Assembly: GCA_023426575.1 (NCBI GenBank) | Contig: JAFAAL010000030.1 | Span: forward strand, 10,933 to 74,932 | DNA from: Bacillota bacterium | GTDB taxonomy: Bacteria > Bacillota > Clostridia > Saccharofermentanales > DTU023 | Length of the DNA stretch: 64,000 nt | Direction of reading: 5' to 3' | Shown: in pieces, positions 44,088 through 53,249 of the stretch | How the letters are laid out: each line of letters begins with the position of its first letter | Position numbering within the stretch: position 1 is the first letter of the stretch | Program-made: the position numbers and the translations under genes | Notes under the pieces: generated by a model | Seen by the model: the letters and a program-made list of their open reading frames with translations, nothing else | Told to the model about the DNA's origin: nothing | Databases searched by the model: none

Positions 44088-44586
44088 TGTCGCATGCCTC
44101 ACTTTCTCTCTGGTCAGTCTCGCTGACCCTCTTTTCGATTATAGCACAGTGTCTGAGATAATCATTCAATAAAATGGCGGCTGCGCGGCCGTCAATTTCC
44201 GCCTTCTTCTGCTTGGGATCCATACCTGGGCGAAAGGTCGACAGGGCAAGACGCGTGGTATAGCGCTCATCGAAATAGTGGATGGGCAATTCTGTGAGCT
44301 CAGCCAAGAGCGCTCCGAAGGTGTGGACCTCATCCAGCCAATCGTGGGGACGCCCATCGGTTCGCGTCGGCTCGCCGATGACAATCTCCTGGACCTCCTC
44401 GCGCTCAATCAGTGCACTGAGCTCGGCGATCAGCTGGCGCGCCTCGGGATCTTGGGCCAGGCGTCGCGGTAAGAAGCCCTGCGGACTCGCCATGATGCGC
44501 AGTGGATCAGACAGCGCAAGGCCCACCCGCTTCTTGCCAAAGTCAATTGCGAGAACTCGGCCAGGGACCTGCTGCGAGCTCGGCAT
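44080..44586 (-). CDS. ruvX: Putative Holliday junction resolvase RuvX (YqgF)
   Basis: 168 residues: VLAIDFGKKRVGLALSDPLRIMASP, EIVIGEPTRTDGRP, YFDERYTTRLA and IDGRAAAILLNDYL. These are the conserved acidic motifs of the RNase H-like YqgF family, implicated in pre-16S rRNA 5' end processing as well as recombination. Its start touches the ireB stop. Confidence 0.93.
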   Translation of the reverse strand: MPSSQQVPGRVLAIDFGKKRVGLALSDPLRIMASPQGFLPRRLAQDPEARQLIAELSALIEREEVQEIVIGEPTRTDGRPHDWLDEVHTFGALLAELTELPIHYFDERYTTRLALSTFRPGMDPKQKKAEIDGRAAAILLNDYLRHCAIIEKRVSETDQRESEACDNA

Positions 44587-44840
44587 TATTTCAGACGGGC
44601 AATATAGTCTCGGATGATGACCTCGAGGAGGTCGTCGCGCTCCATCCGTCGAATCGTCGCCCGTGCCCCCTCATAATTGGTGATATAGGTGGGATCTCCA
44701 GAGAGAAAATAGCCGACGAGTTGGGTCGAGGGCTCATAGCCCTTCTCTTCCAGAGCTGCGAGGACCTGTCGCATGATCTTAGCGGCTTCGACATTGCGGT
44801 CGAGACCCATGACAAAGCGCGTCGTTTCACCTGCTACCAT
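44586..44840 (-). CDS. IreB family regulatory phosphoprotein
   Basis: 84 residues from ATG 44840 (AAGGAG). The sequence GETTRFVMGLDRNVEAAKIMRQVLAALEEKGYEPSTQLVGYFLSGDPTYITNYEGAR is diagnostic for DUF965/IreB. In Enterococcus IreB is phosphorylated by the Ser/Thr kinase IreK and affects cephalosporin tolerance. The usual alaS partner upstream is missing here. Confidence 0.93.
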   Translation of the reverse strand: MVAGETTRFVMGLDRNVEAAKIMRQVLAALEEKGYEPSTQLVGYFLSGDPTYITNYEGARATIRRMERDDLLEVIIRDYIARLK

Positions 44841-44961
44841 AGTGCACACTCCTTGCGTTCAAAATTACGCTCATTTTAGCATAATATGCGCCAGACTGCT
44901 CTCCCCTCAGCCTGATATAATGAATGAAAAGACGTTTTAAGAAAAAGTTAAGGAGCTGGCC

Positions 44962-46920
44962 ATGCCGATGAATCATCCCGCGACCCCTGGGCCTCGAAGC
45001 CTCAAACAATATCAAGATTTCCTAAATCAGCAGATCGAGACGATAGACAATGCCGCCGAGGCCGAGACGAGGCGCGTTGGCCTCCTCGAGCGCCATGGCG
45101 CCAGAGATGGCCTCGTCACTCTGGATCGGAGACATCCGGTCTACGGCCGAGAGATCTGGATCCCTCACAAGTCTCTTCACGGAGCCCCCTATGGCATGAA
45201 GGTTCTGGTCGAGATCACGGCAGCTGACCCGCCCCGCGGCCAGATCGTGACGGTTCTTGGCGACCCTGAGCGTGAAGACTTGGCCATTATGAGCATCATC
45301 CACGACTTCGGGCTGAACCCACACTATCCGGAGGAGGCCATGTCCGAGCTTGAGGCTTTTGGCACTGAGTTGACGGCATCTGAGATCCAATCTGAACTCG
45401 AGGCGGGCCGGCGAGATTTGAGAGAGCTCTTTACGATGACGATTGACGGCCTCGATGCCAAGGATCTCGACGACGCGATTTCGATCCGTCGCGAGGGTGA
45501 GCTGATCCGTCTTTTTGTCCACATCGCGGACGTCAGCCATTATGTGCAGGTGGGGACGGCTCTAGACTTTGAGGCTCTCCAGCGCGGCAATTCAGTCTAT
45601 CTGGTCGACCGTGTCTTGCCGATGCTGCCGCCACAGCTGTCGAATGGCCTCTGTTCTTTGAACCCCGGGGTCGACCGCCTGGCCATGACCTCGGAGCTCT
45701 TGTTCAACGCGCGCGGCGAGCGTCTTGAGAGTCAGATATACCCCTCCCTCATCCGCTCGGATCACAGGGGGGATTACACGGAGATCTATGAGGGGACTTA
45801 TGACCCCGCCTATCGAGAAACGGTCGAGCTCATGCGGGAGCTCGCCGAGCAATTGAGTGCCAGACGGCATGAGCGCGGCGCCCTGACCTTTCACTTTCCC
45901 GAGACGGTCGTGACGCTGAACAGTGAGGGCGAGCCCATAGACATTGCGGCAGAGAGCAGCCATTTTGCCCATGCTCTCATCGAGTCCTTTATGATTGCCG
46001 CCAACGAGGCCGTGGCTGACTTCTGTCAGCAGCACAAATTGCCTGTCATCTATCGTGTGCACGAGAATCCAGATCCTGAAATGATCGCCGCCCTGAGGGA
46101 AGTCCTGCGCCTGAGGGGCATTCCTGTCAAGATTCCGCAAAAACTCGATCCCAAGGCGCTCCAGACGGTTCTCGAGGCCATTCAGGAGCGCCCCGAGGCC
46201 GAAGCTCTCAACTTCCTCATCTTGCGCTCGCTGGCGAAGGCGGAATACCATGCGGAGAATCTCGGGCACTTTGGTCTCGCGAGCCAGTCATACCTGCACT
46301 TTACAGCGCCCATCCGCCGCTATGCTGACCTCCACAGCCATCGCGTCATCCGTCGCTATATAAACGACCGCCGCGATCGCAGCAGCGACTTGCGAGCTCT
46401 GACGCGCCCCATCGCCAAGCACATCTCCGAAACCGAGCGCAATGCCATGGATGCTGAGCGCGCCTCTGTCGATCAGAAGATCTGCGAATATTATCAGGAT
46501 AAGTTGGGCGAGGTCTACCGCGCCACAGTCTCTGGCCTCAGCCCGATCGCCTTCTACGCCCGAATGGCCAATAGTGTCGAGGGCACCGTCCTCTACAGCG
46601 AGCTGCCAGGCTACTTTCAGTATGATGAGCAGCGCCTCGAGGCCGTCGGCCCGGGCCAACTCGCCATCAAGATCGGTGACAGTCTAGAGATGCAGCTCAT
46701 CCGCGTCGATCTGCAGCGGCGCTTCCTCGACTTTCGCCCCGTGCGCTTCCTGACGGGCGATCTTGCGGGTAAGAACTTAGACAGTCAGAGACAGCCGGGC
46801 AAGGACAAGCTCAAGCGCGGCCGCCAGATCAAAGAGGGCAAGACCCAGCGCAAGCGCAAGGTCAAAGAGCATCGCAAACAGCGCCGCGGCGGGATTCAAA
46901 AGTTTAGGAAGCAGAGGTAG
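44962..46920 (+). CDS. rnr: Ribonuclease R
   Basis: 652 residues, with AAGGAG 7 nt before ATG 44962 and a TATAAT about 40 bp upstream. Cold-shock-like N-terminal domains are followed by the RNB catalytic domain (TIDGLDAKDLDDAIS with the Mg-binding Asp cluster, near residue 165), then RYADLHSHRVI and an S1 domain (about 525-605), and a Lys/Arg-rich tail. It degrades structured RNA 3' to 5'. It is shorter at the N-terminus than the E. coli enzyme. Confidence 0.95.
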   Translation: MPMNHPATPGPRSLKQYQDFLNQQIETIDNAAEAETRRVGLLERHGARDGLVTLDRRHPVYGREIWIPHKSLHGAPYGMKVLVEITAADPPRGQIVTVLGDPEREDLAIMSIIHDFGLNPHYPEEAMSELEAFGTELTASEIQSELEAGRRDLRELFTMTIDGLDAKDLDDAISIRREGELIRLFVHIADVSHYVQVGTALDFEALQRGNSVYLVDRVLPMLPPQLSNGLCSLNPGVDRLAMTSELLFNARGERLESQIYPSLIRSDHRGDYTEIYEGTYDPAYRETVELMRELAEQLSARRHERGALTFHFPETVVTLNSEGEPIDIAAESSHFAHALIESFMIAANEAVADFCQQHKLPVIYRVHENPDPEMIAALREVLRLRGIPVKIPQKLDPKALQTVLEAIQERPEAEALNFLILRSLAKAEYHAENLGHFGLASQSYLHFTAPIRRYADLHSHRVIRRYINDRRDRSSDLRALTRPIAKHISETERNAMDAERASVDQKICEYYQDKLGEVYRATVSGLSPIAFYARMANSVEGTVLYSELPGYFQYDEQRLEAVGPGQLAIKIGDSLEMQLIRVDLQRRFLDFRPVRFLTGDLAGKNLDSQRQPGKDKLKRGRQIKEGKTQRKRKVKEHRKQRRGGIQKFRKQR

Positions 46921-46924
46921 AGCT

Positions 46925-48256
46925 GTGCGCGTTGCCTTGATCACTCTGGGTTGCAAGACCAATCATGCAGAATCGGCAAGCCTTGCCGAGAGGTTTCGCG
47001 AGGCTGGCTTCACAATTGTCGAGGCCAGTGAAGAGGCAGATATCTATATCTTGAATTCTTGCACGGTCACCCATGAGGCCGGTCGAAAATGCGAGCAACA
47101 GCTGCGCCGCCTCCGCCGCCTCCATCCCGAGGCGCGCATCGCCGTCATGGGCTGCCACGCCCAGCTCAAGGATCTCTCGCAAGTGGTCGACTTTCAGCGC
47201 GGTGTCATGGACCGCCTCGACCTCCTCAGCTGGGCCAGAGCCTGTCGAGGCGACGCTCCCTTGTCTCCCTCCCGAGACATCTCCATCGGCCCCGCGCGCC
47301 AGCGCGAATTCGAAAGTCTCGGCCTGCTCTCAGAACCTGGAGCGACCCGCGCCATCGTCAAGATTCAAGACGGCTGTGAACTCTTTTGTTCATACTGTGC
47401 CATTTGTCTGGCTCGCGGGCCTGTCCGCAGTCGCGATCGCGCGGAGATCCTCGCCGAGGTACGCCAACTCGCCGCTCGAGATGTCCAGGAGATTGTCCTG
47501 ACGGGGATCCACCTCTGCTCCTTCGAAAAGGAGCGGGGACGTGACAGTCTCGCCCTCGCGGAACTTTGTGCCGAGATCGCAGAGATTCCGGCTGTCCGGC
47601 GCATCCGTCTCGGCTCTCTCGAGCCCAACAGTATGAGTGATGAGGTCCTCGAGCGCCTCGCCGAGATCCCAGAGCTCTGCCCCCACTTCCACCTCTCCCT
47701 GCAGAGCGGCTCTGACAGCGTTCTCCAGCGCATGCGCCGGCGCTATACCGCCGAAGATTACAGACAGCGCGTCCTGAAGATCCGCGAACTCTTTGTCCGC
47801 CCCGCCCTGACGACCGACCTCATGGTCGGCTTCCCCGAGGAGACCGAGGAGGAGCATCAGGAGAGCCTTGCCTTTGTGCGCGAATTAGAACTCTCCCGCC
47901 TCCACATCTTCCGCTATTCTCCACGCGCCAAGACTCCCGCGGCTAGCTGGCCCCAACTGCCCCCAGAGCTCAGCAAGGCACGCGCCCAGGAGGCACAGCA
48001 GCTGGCCGACTTCCTACTCCACAAATTTCTCGTGCAAAATCTTCCCTTTCCCCAGGAGATTCTCCTGGAGGAAGAAGTCGACGGTCACTGGGAGGGCTAT
48101 AGCCGCAATTATATTCGCTGCCGACTCCTCGGCACGGCTTCTCACTCGCGGCACTCGGGCCAGATCCTGACAGCCCAGCCCGTCGATATCGTCGCTGATC
48201 GGCTCCAGCTGCGAGAGATGAGCGCAGATGCTACAAAATCTGATATGAACTTGTAA
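46925..48256 (+). CDS. mtaB: tRNA (N6-threonylcarbamoyladenosine) methylthiotransferase MtaB
   Basis: 443 residues from GTG 46925 (AGAGG upstream, 4 bp after rnr). The N-terminal UPF0004 domain has ITLGCKTNHAES, NSCTVTHEA and VMGCHAQ; the radical SAM motif is CELFCSYC near residue 150; a C-terminal TRAM domain ends the protein. MtaB adds a methylthio group to t6A37 in tRNA. The LGCKTN start distinguishes MtaB from MiaB/RimO. Confidence 0.93.
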   Translation: MRVALITLGCKTNHAESASLAERFREAGFTIVEASEEADIYILNSCTVTHEAGRKCEQQLRRLRRLHPEARIAVMGCHAQLKDLSQVVDFQRGVMDRLDLLSWARACRGDAPLSPSRDISIGPARQREFESLGLLSEPGATRAIVKIQDGCELFCSYCAICLARGPVRSRDRAEILAEVRQLAARDVQEIVLTGIHLCSFEKERGRDSLALAELCAEIAEIPAVRRIRLGSLEPNSMSDEVLERLAEIPELCPHFHLSLQSGSDSVLQRMRRRYTAEDYRQRVLKIRELFVRPALTTDLMVGFPEETEEEHQESLAFVRELELSRLHIFRYSPRAKTPAASWPQLPPELSKARAQEAQQLADFLLHKFLVQNLPFPQEILLEEEVDGHWEGYSRNYIRCRLLGTASHSRHSGQILTAQPVDIVADRLQLREMSADATKSDMNL

Positions 48257-48352
48257 TTTTACGAAGCTTCTCTAAAATATTCAGTAAGCTGAACTCTTTG
48301 CAGAGAGATAAATTTTTCCCGAGTTCAGAAATTGTGTATTAAGGAGAAAAAT

Positions 48353-49732
48353 ATGCAAGTCAAAAAGATTTTTGTCCTGCTCATGCTCGTCCTCGCGATG
48401 AGTCTGGCCTGGACCGCCTGCGCCCCTAAGCAGGAAACGACAAGCACCAGCCCCGATGCCGAGGCTCCCGCAGATGAGGCTCAGACCCCTGCCGACTCGG
48501 CCGAGACCCCAGCAGATGACGTCGCGGCTGCGATTTCCGTCCAAGTAGAAGAGGCCTGGATGCCCCACTACGAGGCTGCGGCCGCCCGCGTCAAGGATCG
48601 CTTCCCGAACGCTGAGATCAACTTTATTCAGATTGGCGCCTTTGAGCACCTGGAAACCATCGATAGCACCGACGTCATGAACCAGGACGTCGCCGACGTC
48701 TATGCCTATCCTCTGGATCGCTTTGTCGACTTGGTCGAAAAGGATGCTCTGGCGGCTTTTGACGCGCCTGCTATGGCTGGCAAGCTCGGCGGTTTCCCCG
48801 ACTATTCGAAGAGCATCGGCAACGCTCTGATGAAGGAGGGCAGCTATTTCGGCTTCCCCTACAATATCGAGACGCTGATCATCTTTGCCAACGAGAAGAA
48901 CGCCGCCGATCAAAAGATCGACCTCTCGCAGCCCGTGGAACTCACCGCGCTCGAGAATCCCAAGACGGCCCTCTTGCCGATCTTTGATGCCTGGTTCGGC
49001 GTCGCCCTGACCAACAGCGCAGATATCGAGCTCCTCGGCCAGGCCGACGGCGCTTTCTTCTCAGACTTCAGCCAGCCCTGGGCCGAGCTCAGTCCTGAGA
49101 AGCAGCAGTTCATCGAGGCCATCTACAAGTATTGGAAGATCAACTTCGACGCCAACTCCGCCCTCTTCGATCCCGACGCAGGTTGGGGCTACATCGATGA
49201 GAGCTTCCGCTCCGGCAACGAGGGCGTCCTCCGCCTCGGTGGTCCATGGGAGACCAACGGCGTTAAAGAGCTGACCAATGACGGCGCCGACCTCGGTATC
49301 TACCCGATCAACCACATCACCGTCAATGGCCATCCCCTCAAGCACTGGCAGGGCGGTTGGGCCCTCGGCATCAACGCGCGCTGCGAAGAAGATGCTGCCA
49401 AGATGCAGCTTGCCCAGGCCATGATCGAAGAGATCGTCAATCCCGAATTTGCCGTCGACTTGTTCAAGGCCACAGGCAAGATCCTCGAAAACGTCCCTGC
49501 GGATGTCTACACCAATTCGGACCTCAACGAGATCGACAAAAAGGTCATCGCCGCCGTCATCGAATCCTACAAGATTTCGCAGAACCGTCCGCTCTTCAGA
49601 GAGTGGGGTGAGGTCTGGGATACTTACAAGAACGCGATCCTCTCCTGGAACAGCGTAAAACCCGACAGTGCCGAGGCTGCCTATGAGCAGTTGCAGGCCT
49701 CCTTTGCCTCCCTCTTGGAGCGTCAGAAATAA
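48353..49732 (+). CDS. Sugar ABC transporter substrate-binding lipoprotein (MalE-like)
   Basis: 459 residues from ATG 48353 (AAGGAG). A lipoprotein signal (VLLMLVLAMSLAWTAC) is followed by a Glu/Pro/Ala-rich linker (about residues 25-55), then a type I solute-binding fold with YGFPYN-like FGFPYNIETLIIFANEK, LRLGGPWETNGVKE and the C-terminal EEIVNPEFAVDLFK. It feeds the MalF/MalG permease and MsmK-like ATPase that follow, so maltodextrin or a similar oligosaccharide is likely. Confidence 0.9.
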   Translation: MQVKKIFVLLMLVLAMSLAWTACAPKQETTSTSPDAEAPADEAQTPADSAETPADDVAAAISVQVEEAWMPHYEAAAARVKDRFPNAEINFIQIGAFEHLETIDSTDVMNQDVADVYAYPLDRFVDLVEKDALAAFDAPAMAGKLGGFPDYSKSIGNALMKEGSYFGFPYNIETLIIFANEKNAADQKIDLSQPVELTALENPKTALLPIFDAWFGVALTNSADIELLGQADGAFFSDFSQPWAELSPEKQQFIEAIYKYWKINFDANSALFDPDAGWGYIDESFRSGNEGVLRLGGPWETNGVKELTNDGADLGIYPINHITVNGHPLKHWQGGWALGINARCEEDAAKMQLAQAMIEEIVNPEFAVDLFKATGKILENVPADVYTNSDLNEIDKKVIAAVIESYKISQNRPLFREWGEVWDTYKNAILSWNSVKPDSAEAAYEQLQASFASLLERQK

Positions 49733-49745
49733 GTCCTGATTAGAA

Positions 49746-49775
49746 GACGGGGCGCCAGCAGGCGTCCCGTTTTTA
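49746..49775 (+). terminator. Terminator or attenuator after the substrate-binding protein gene
   Basis: ACGGGGCGCC, loop AGCA, GGCGTCCCGT with one GU pair, then TTTTTAT. It lies inside the operon, probably setting a higher level of the binding protein than of the permeases. Confidence 0.85.
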
Positions 49776-49783
49776 TATTAGCT

Positions 49784-50218
49784 ATGAAGATGGTGACATG
49801 TGACAGACCCGACCGCAGGGCCCTGCTGCTCATCCTGAGTCTCGCCGCGGTATATAGCCTCGCAGCCAGCTGCGAGCTCTTTTGGCTTCTCGGACGCGAG
49901 GAACTCTTCCTCGCGCAACAGTCTGCTCAGCCGAATTTGAGCTACGGCGACTTCCAGCAATTCTTACTCTTGCGCTTTTGGGGTGGCCTGATCCCCGTCA
50001 TCACCCTCGCTGGCTATGCCTATTGGGGCTGGCCGCGCTTCGGTCTCCGACGATTTGGGACGGGCGTCTTTGTGCTCATCCTGACTTACACCCTCATGAC
50101 GCAGCTCCTCGAGCTCCGGCTCGACTCCATCTTCTACTACCTCCGCAGCTTGAGCCTTATCGGCCTGATTCTCACTGTATTAAACGCCCGCCGCCTCAGT
50201 CAGACGGCGACCAGATGA
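49784..50218 (+). CDS. Small membrane protein of the sugar transport operon
   Basis: 144 residues with four hydrophobic stretches (about 13-30, 60-80, 92-108, 120-135). It starts 10 bp after the terminator T-run without a clear ribosome site, and ends 12 bp before the MalF-like gene. I do not recognise a family. Its place suggests a role with the transporter, but that is only context. Confidence 0.6.
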   Translation: MKMVTCDRPDRRALLLILSLAAVYSLAASCELFWLLGREELFLAQQSAQPNLSYGDFQQFLLLRFWGGLIPVITLAGYAYWGWPRFGLRRFGTGVFVLILTYTLMTQLLELRLDSIFYYLRSLSLIGLILTVLNARRLSQTATR

Positions 50219-50230
50219 AGAGGTGACCCT

Positions 50231-52306
50231 ATGGCCTACCAGCCCTATGTCTATGACGAGCTCGGCCGCGAGTACCCCCGCAAGAACTTGTACCTACAAG
50301 AGCTTGCAGACCTCGATGCCGCCCTCCAAGCTGCGAGTCCCCCCGCAGAGCTCAAAGAAAAGCGCCGTGAGCTCGTCCGCCACCGCGCCCAGCATCCCCA
50401 CATCCAAGAGCTCGAAGCCGCGCGCGCGGCCGCCAAAAAATTTGAGAGCGAATTGAGAGCGCGACTTAAAAGGGAGCTTCAGCCCAGCGCCTTCAGCTCT
50501 CGCCTGCTCTATCGCTTAAGCTATAGCTTGCGCGAGGCCGAGGCTCGCATCGACTTCTACCAGCCCCTTGCCGGACTCGACTATGACTTCGAGCTCGCCT
50601 ACCAGACCGCCGCCATCCAAGCGGCACGCCTCCCCCAGGTCATTGAGCGCCGCAAGAGCCTCGAGGCCCTCGCCGAGTCACTCAAGGCGGAACTCCAGAG
50701 CGAGCGCCAAGCCGAGCACCGCGAGGTCGAAGCCGCGATTGCCAAGAAACAGGCAGAGGTCGACGCAAAGCTCCAAGAGCAAGTGCAAAAGCTCAAGTCC
50801 CTGCGCCGTGATCGTCAGATTTCCGCCCGAGCCTATCGCAATCAGCGCGAACAGCAAAAGCGCGCGGCCCAAGAGGAGAAGACGGCCCTCAAGCTGACTC
50901 ATCCCGTCCTCCGCCTCGAGCAAAAGCTCAAAAATGTCAGACATCACCTGAGAGTCGACCCCGAGGCCGAGCAGCGCGTCATCAATTCTGACATCTCAGA
51001 CATCCGTCGCAAGACCCCCGTCGAAGTCGAGCAAGAGCGCCCGTACAAGGCCTACCTGACCTTCCTCCTGCCAGGACTCGGCCAGCTCTTAAATGGCCAG
51101 AAGGTCAAGGCCATCGCCTTCTTCCTCCTCTCCCTCCTGATCTACGGCGTCAACTTCCCCTATGTCCTCGGCAAGCACAATTACCGTGGCGACGGCCTCA
51201 TGGGCCTCATCACCCTCGCCGCGGGCCGCTCCAGAGTCGACCGCTCGATTATCTTTATGATTGAGGGCATCATCTCCCTCTTCCTCTTGATCTTCGCTCT
51301 CGCCATCCTCTACCTCTCCTTCCGCGACGTCCTCCATGTCGAGCGCGCGAGAATCCGCGGCATCCGCCCGCACAATCTCTTCGAGACGCGGCAGGAAATT
51401 CAGCGCAAGGGCTTCCCCTATCTCGTCTCCCTGCCCGCCCTGATCCTCATCGTCTTCATCGTCATGGTCCCAATCCTCTCGACGATTCTGATCTCCTTTA
51501 CCAACTACGACCCGCAGCACCAGTCAAAATTTGTCTGGAACGGGCTCAACAATTACAAGGAGATCTTCCTCGGCCAGGGCGTCGCCGGCGGCCCCTTCTG
51601 GCACATCCTCGGCTGGACCCTGATCTGGACCCTCGGAGCCACGACCCTGGCCATCTCTGTAGGCTTTGGCCTCTCGCTGCTCGTCCACCAGGAGCGCGTC
51701 AAGGGCAAGAAGATCTTCAGAACCATCTACCTCCTGCCCTGGGCCGTCCCCGCCTTTATCACGATCATGATGTTCTCCATCATGTTCTCGCCCGGCGGCC
51801 CGCTCGCCGAGATTCTCGGCAATCTCATGGGGCACAGCGTCAATATCAAGAATTCGACCGTCGGCACCAGAGTCGTCCTGATCCTCCTCCAGACCTGGCT
51901 CGGCTCCGCCTACGTCTTCATGCTCTCGACGGGCGTCCTCCAGGGTATCCCCTCCGACCTCTACGAAGCCGCACACATGGACGGTGCCACCCCCTTCCAG
52001 CAGGTCACAAAGATTACCATCCCCCTGGTCCTCTACCGCACGGCGCCCCTCCTGATCGGGCAGTACACCTTTAACTTCAACAACTTCTCGATCATCCACC
52101 TCTTCAATGGCGGCGGCCCCTTCAATCCCGTCAAGTACGGCAATATCGCGGGCTCCTCGGACCTCCTGATCTCCTACATCTACAAGCTGACGATTGTTAA
52201 ACAGTATCAGGCGATCGGCGCCGCCATCACCATCGTCGTTTCGATCTTCCTGCTCTTCTTGACCTGGATTGGCTACAAGAACAGCAAGGCCTTTAAGGAG
52301 AACTAG
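50231..52306 (+). CDS. MalF-like sugar ABC permease with large N-terminal coiled-coil extension
   Basis: 691 residues, about 400 more than a minimal MalF-type core. Residues 1-275 are charged and helical, with strong coiled-coil patterns (for example 145-220, Glu/Lys/Gln/Ala rich). A helix pair near 280-330 carries LLPGLGQLLNGQKVKA, similar to TM2-type helices. The permease core begins about residue 394 and contains the EAA loop (YEAAHMDGATPFQQVTKITIP) that docks on the ATPase. The extension would lie in the cytoplasm and may regulate the importer or tether other proteins; this is inference. Confidence 0.88.
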   Translation: MAYQPYVYDELGREYPRKNLYLQELADLDAALQAASPPAELKEKRRELVRHRAQHPHIQELEAARAAAKKFESELRARLKRELQPSAFSSRLLYRLSYSLREAEARIDFYQPLAGLDYDFELAYQTAAIQAARLPQVIERRKSLEALAESLKAELQSERQAEHREVEAAIAKKQAEVDAKLQEQVQKLKSLRRDRQISARAYRNQREQQKRAAQEEKTALKLTHPVLRLEQKLKNVRHHLRVDPEAEQRVINSDISDIRRKTPVEVEQERPYKAYLTFLLPGLGQLLNGQKVKAIAFFLLSLLIYGVNFPYVLGKHNYRGDGLMGLITLAAGRSRVDRSIIFMIEGIISLFLLIFALAILYLSFRDVLHVERARIRGIRPHNLFETRQEIQRKGFPYLVSLPALILIVFIVMVPILSTILISFTNYDPQHQSKFVWNGLNNYKEIFLGQGVAGGPFWHILGWTLIWTLGATTLAISVGFGLSLLVHQERVKGKKIFRTIYLLPWAVPAFITIMMFSIMFSPGGPLAEILGNLMGHSVNIKNSTVGTRVVLILLQTWLGSAYVFMLSTGVLQGIPSDLYEAAHMDGATPFQQVTKITIPLVLYRTAPLLIGQYTFNFNNFSIIHLFNGGGPFNPVKYGNIAGSSDLLISYIYKLTIVKQYQAIGAAITIVVSIFLLFLTWIGYKNSKAFKEN

Positions 52307-52307
52307 T

Positions 52308-53234
52308 ATGAAGCAGCAGCAGCAGCAAAAGCCCCCAAAAGAGCCTAAACTCTCCCGCAAGGAGCGCCTCTACCTCTCGGACAAGCCGCCGCTCTCGCCC
52401 ATTGGCTACGTCATGCTCGGGATCTCCTATTTGATCTTGATCCTCTGGGCATTCGTCATCCTCTGGCCCCTCATCCAGATGAGCCTTGCAGCTCTGAACG
52501 GCGCCCTCGGCCAGTACATCTCGCTCGGTGGCACTTTTGAGCTCTCCTTGAAGCACTTCCGCTACCTCTTCACCAAGACGCACTTCCTGCTCTGGACAAA
52601 GAACACCCTGGTCATCGCCATCTCGACAGCGCTTCTCACTCTGATCGTCGTCTCCTTTACGGGATACGCCTACTCACGCTATCGCTTCTCAGGGCGTCGC
52701 GCCTCCCTGATGGCCATCATGCTGATCCAGACCATCCCCGCCTTCGCTGGGATTACGGCCTACTACACCATTCACTCGATCGTCGCCGCGATCATCCCGA
52801 GTTTTACCCGTCAGATCTGGCTGATCATGATCTACGCGGCAGGCGGAATTGCCGGCAATACCTTCATGCTCAAGGGCTATATCGACGGCATCTCCTCTGA
52901 GCTCGACGATGCGGCAAGAATTGACGGCTGTAGCAATATGCAAGTCTACCGCCTGATCATCATGCCGATCGCCCGCCCGATGCTCGCCATCATCGCCCTC
53001 TGGTCCTTTATCGGGCCATTCCTCGACTTCATGCTGCCGAAGATCCTCCTGACAGATCCCAAGGACTACACCCTGGCCACGGGTCTCTTCACTCTGATCA
53101 GCGATATGCGTAACATGCACCAGCCCGTCTTCGCCGCCGGGGGGCTCTTGACGGCAGTGCCCATCATCATTCTCTTCATCAGCCTCCAAAAACAGTTGGT
53201 CTCTGGACTGGCACAAGGCTCAGTCAAGGGCTAG
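52308..53234 (+). CDS. MalG-like sugar ABC permease
   Basis: 308 residues from ATG 52308, seven nt after AAGGAG; the longer frame upstream overlaps the MalF gene. A Gln/Lys-rich start leads into six helices and the EAA-type loop (LDDAARIDGCSNMQVYRLIIMPIARPML). It pairs with the MalF-like protein and needs the ATPase downstream. Confidence 0.93.
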   Translation: MKQQQQQKPPKEPKLSRKERLYLSDKPPLSPIGYVMLGISYLILILWAFVILWPLIQMSLAALNGALGQYISLGGTFELSLKHFRYLFTKTHFLLWTKNTLVIAISTALLTLIVVSFTGYAYSRYRFSGRRASLMAIMLIQTIPAFAGITAYYTIHSIVAAIIPSFTRQIWLIMIYAAGGIAGNTFMLKGYIDGISSELDDAARIDGCSNMQVYRLIIMPIARPMLAIIALWSFIGPFLDFMLPKILLTDPKDYTLATGLFTLISDMRNMHQPVFAAGGLLTAVPIIILFISLQKQLVSGLAQGSVKG

Positions 53235-53249
53235 AAAGTAAGGTATCCC

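Noticed and set aside
51524..52360. 278-codon acidic minus frame opposite the MalF core
   Set aside because: Asp/Glu/Gly-rich shadow of a GC-rich gene; the plus strand holds the EAA motif and operon continuity.
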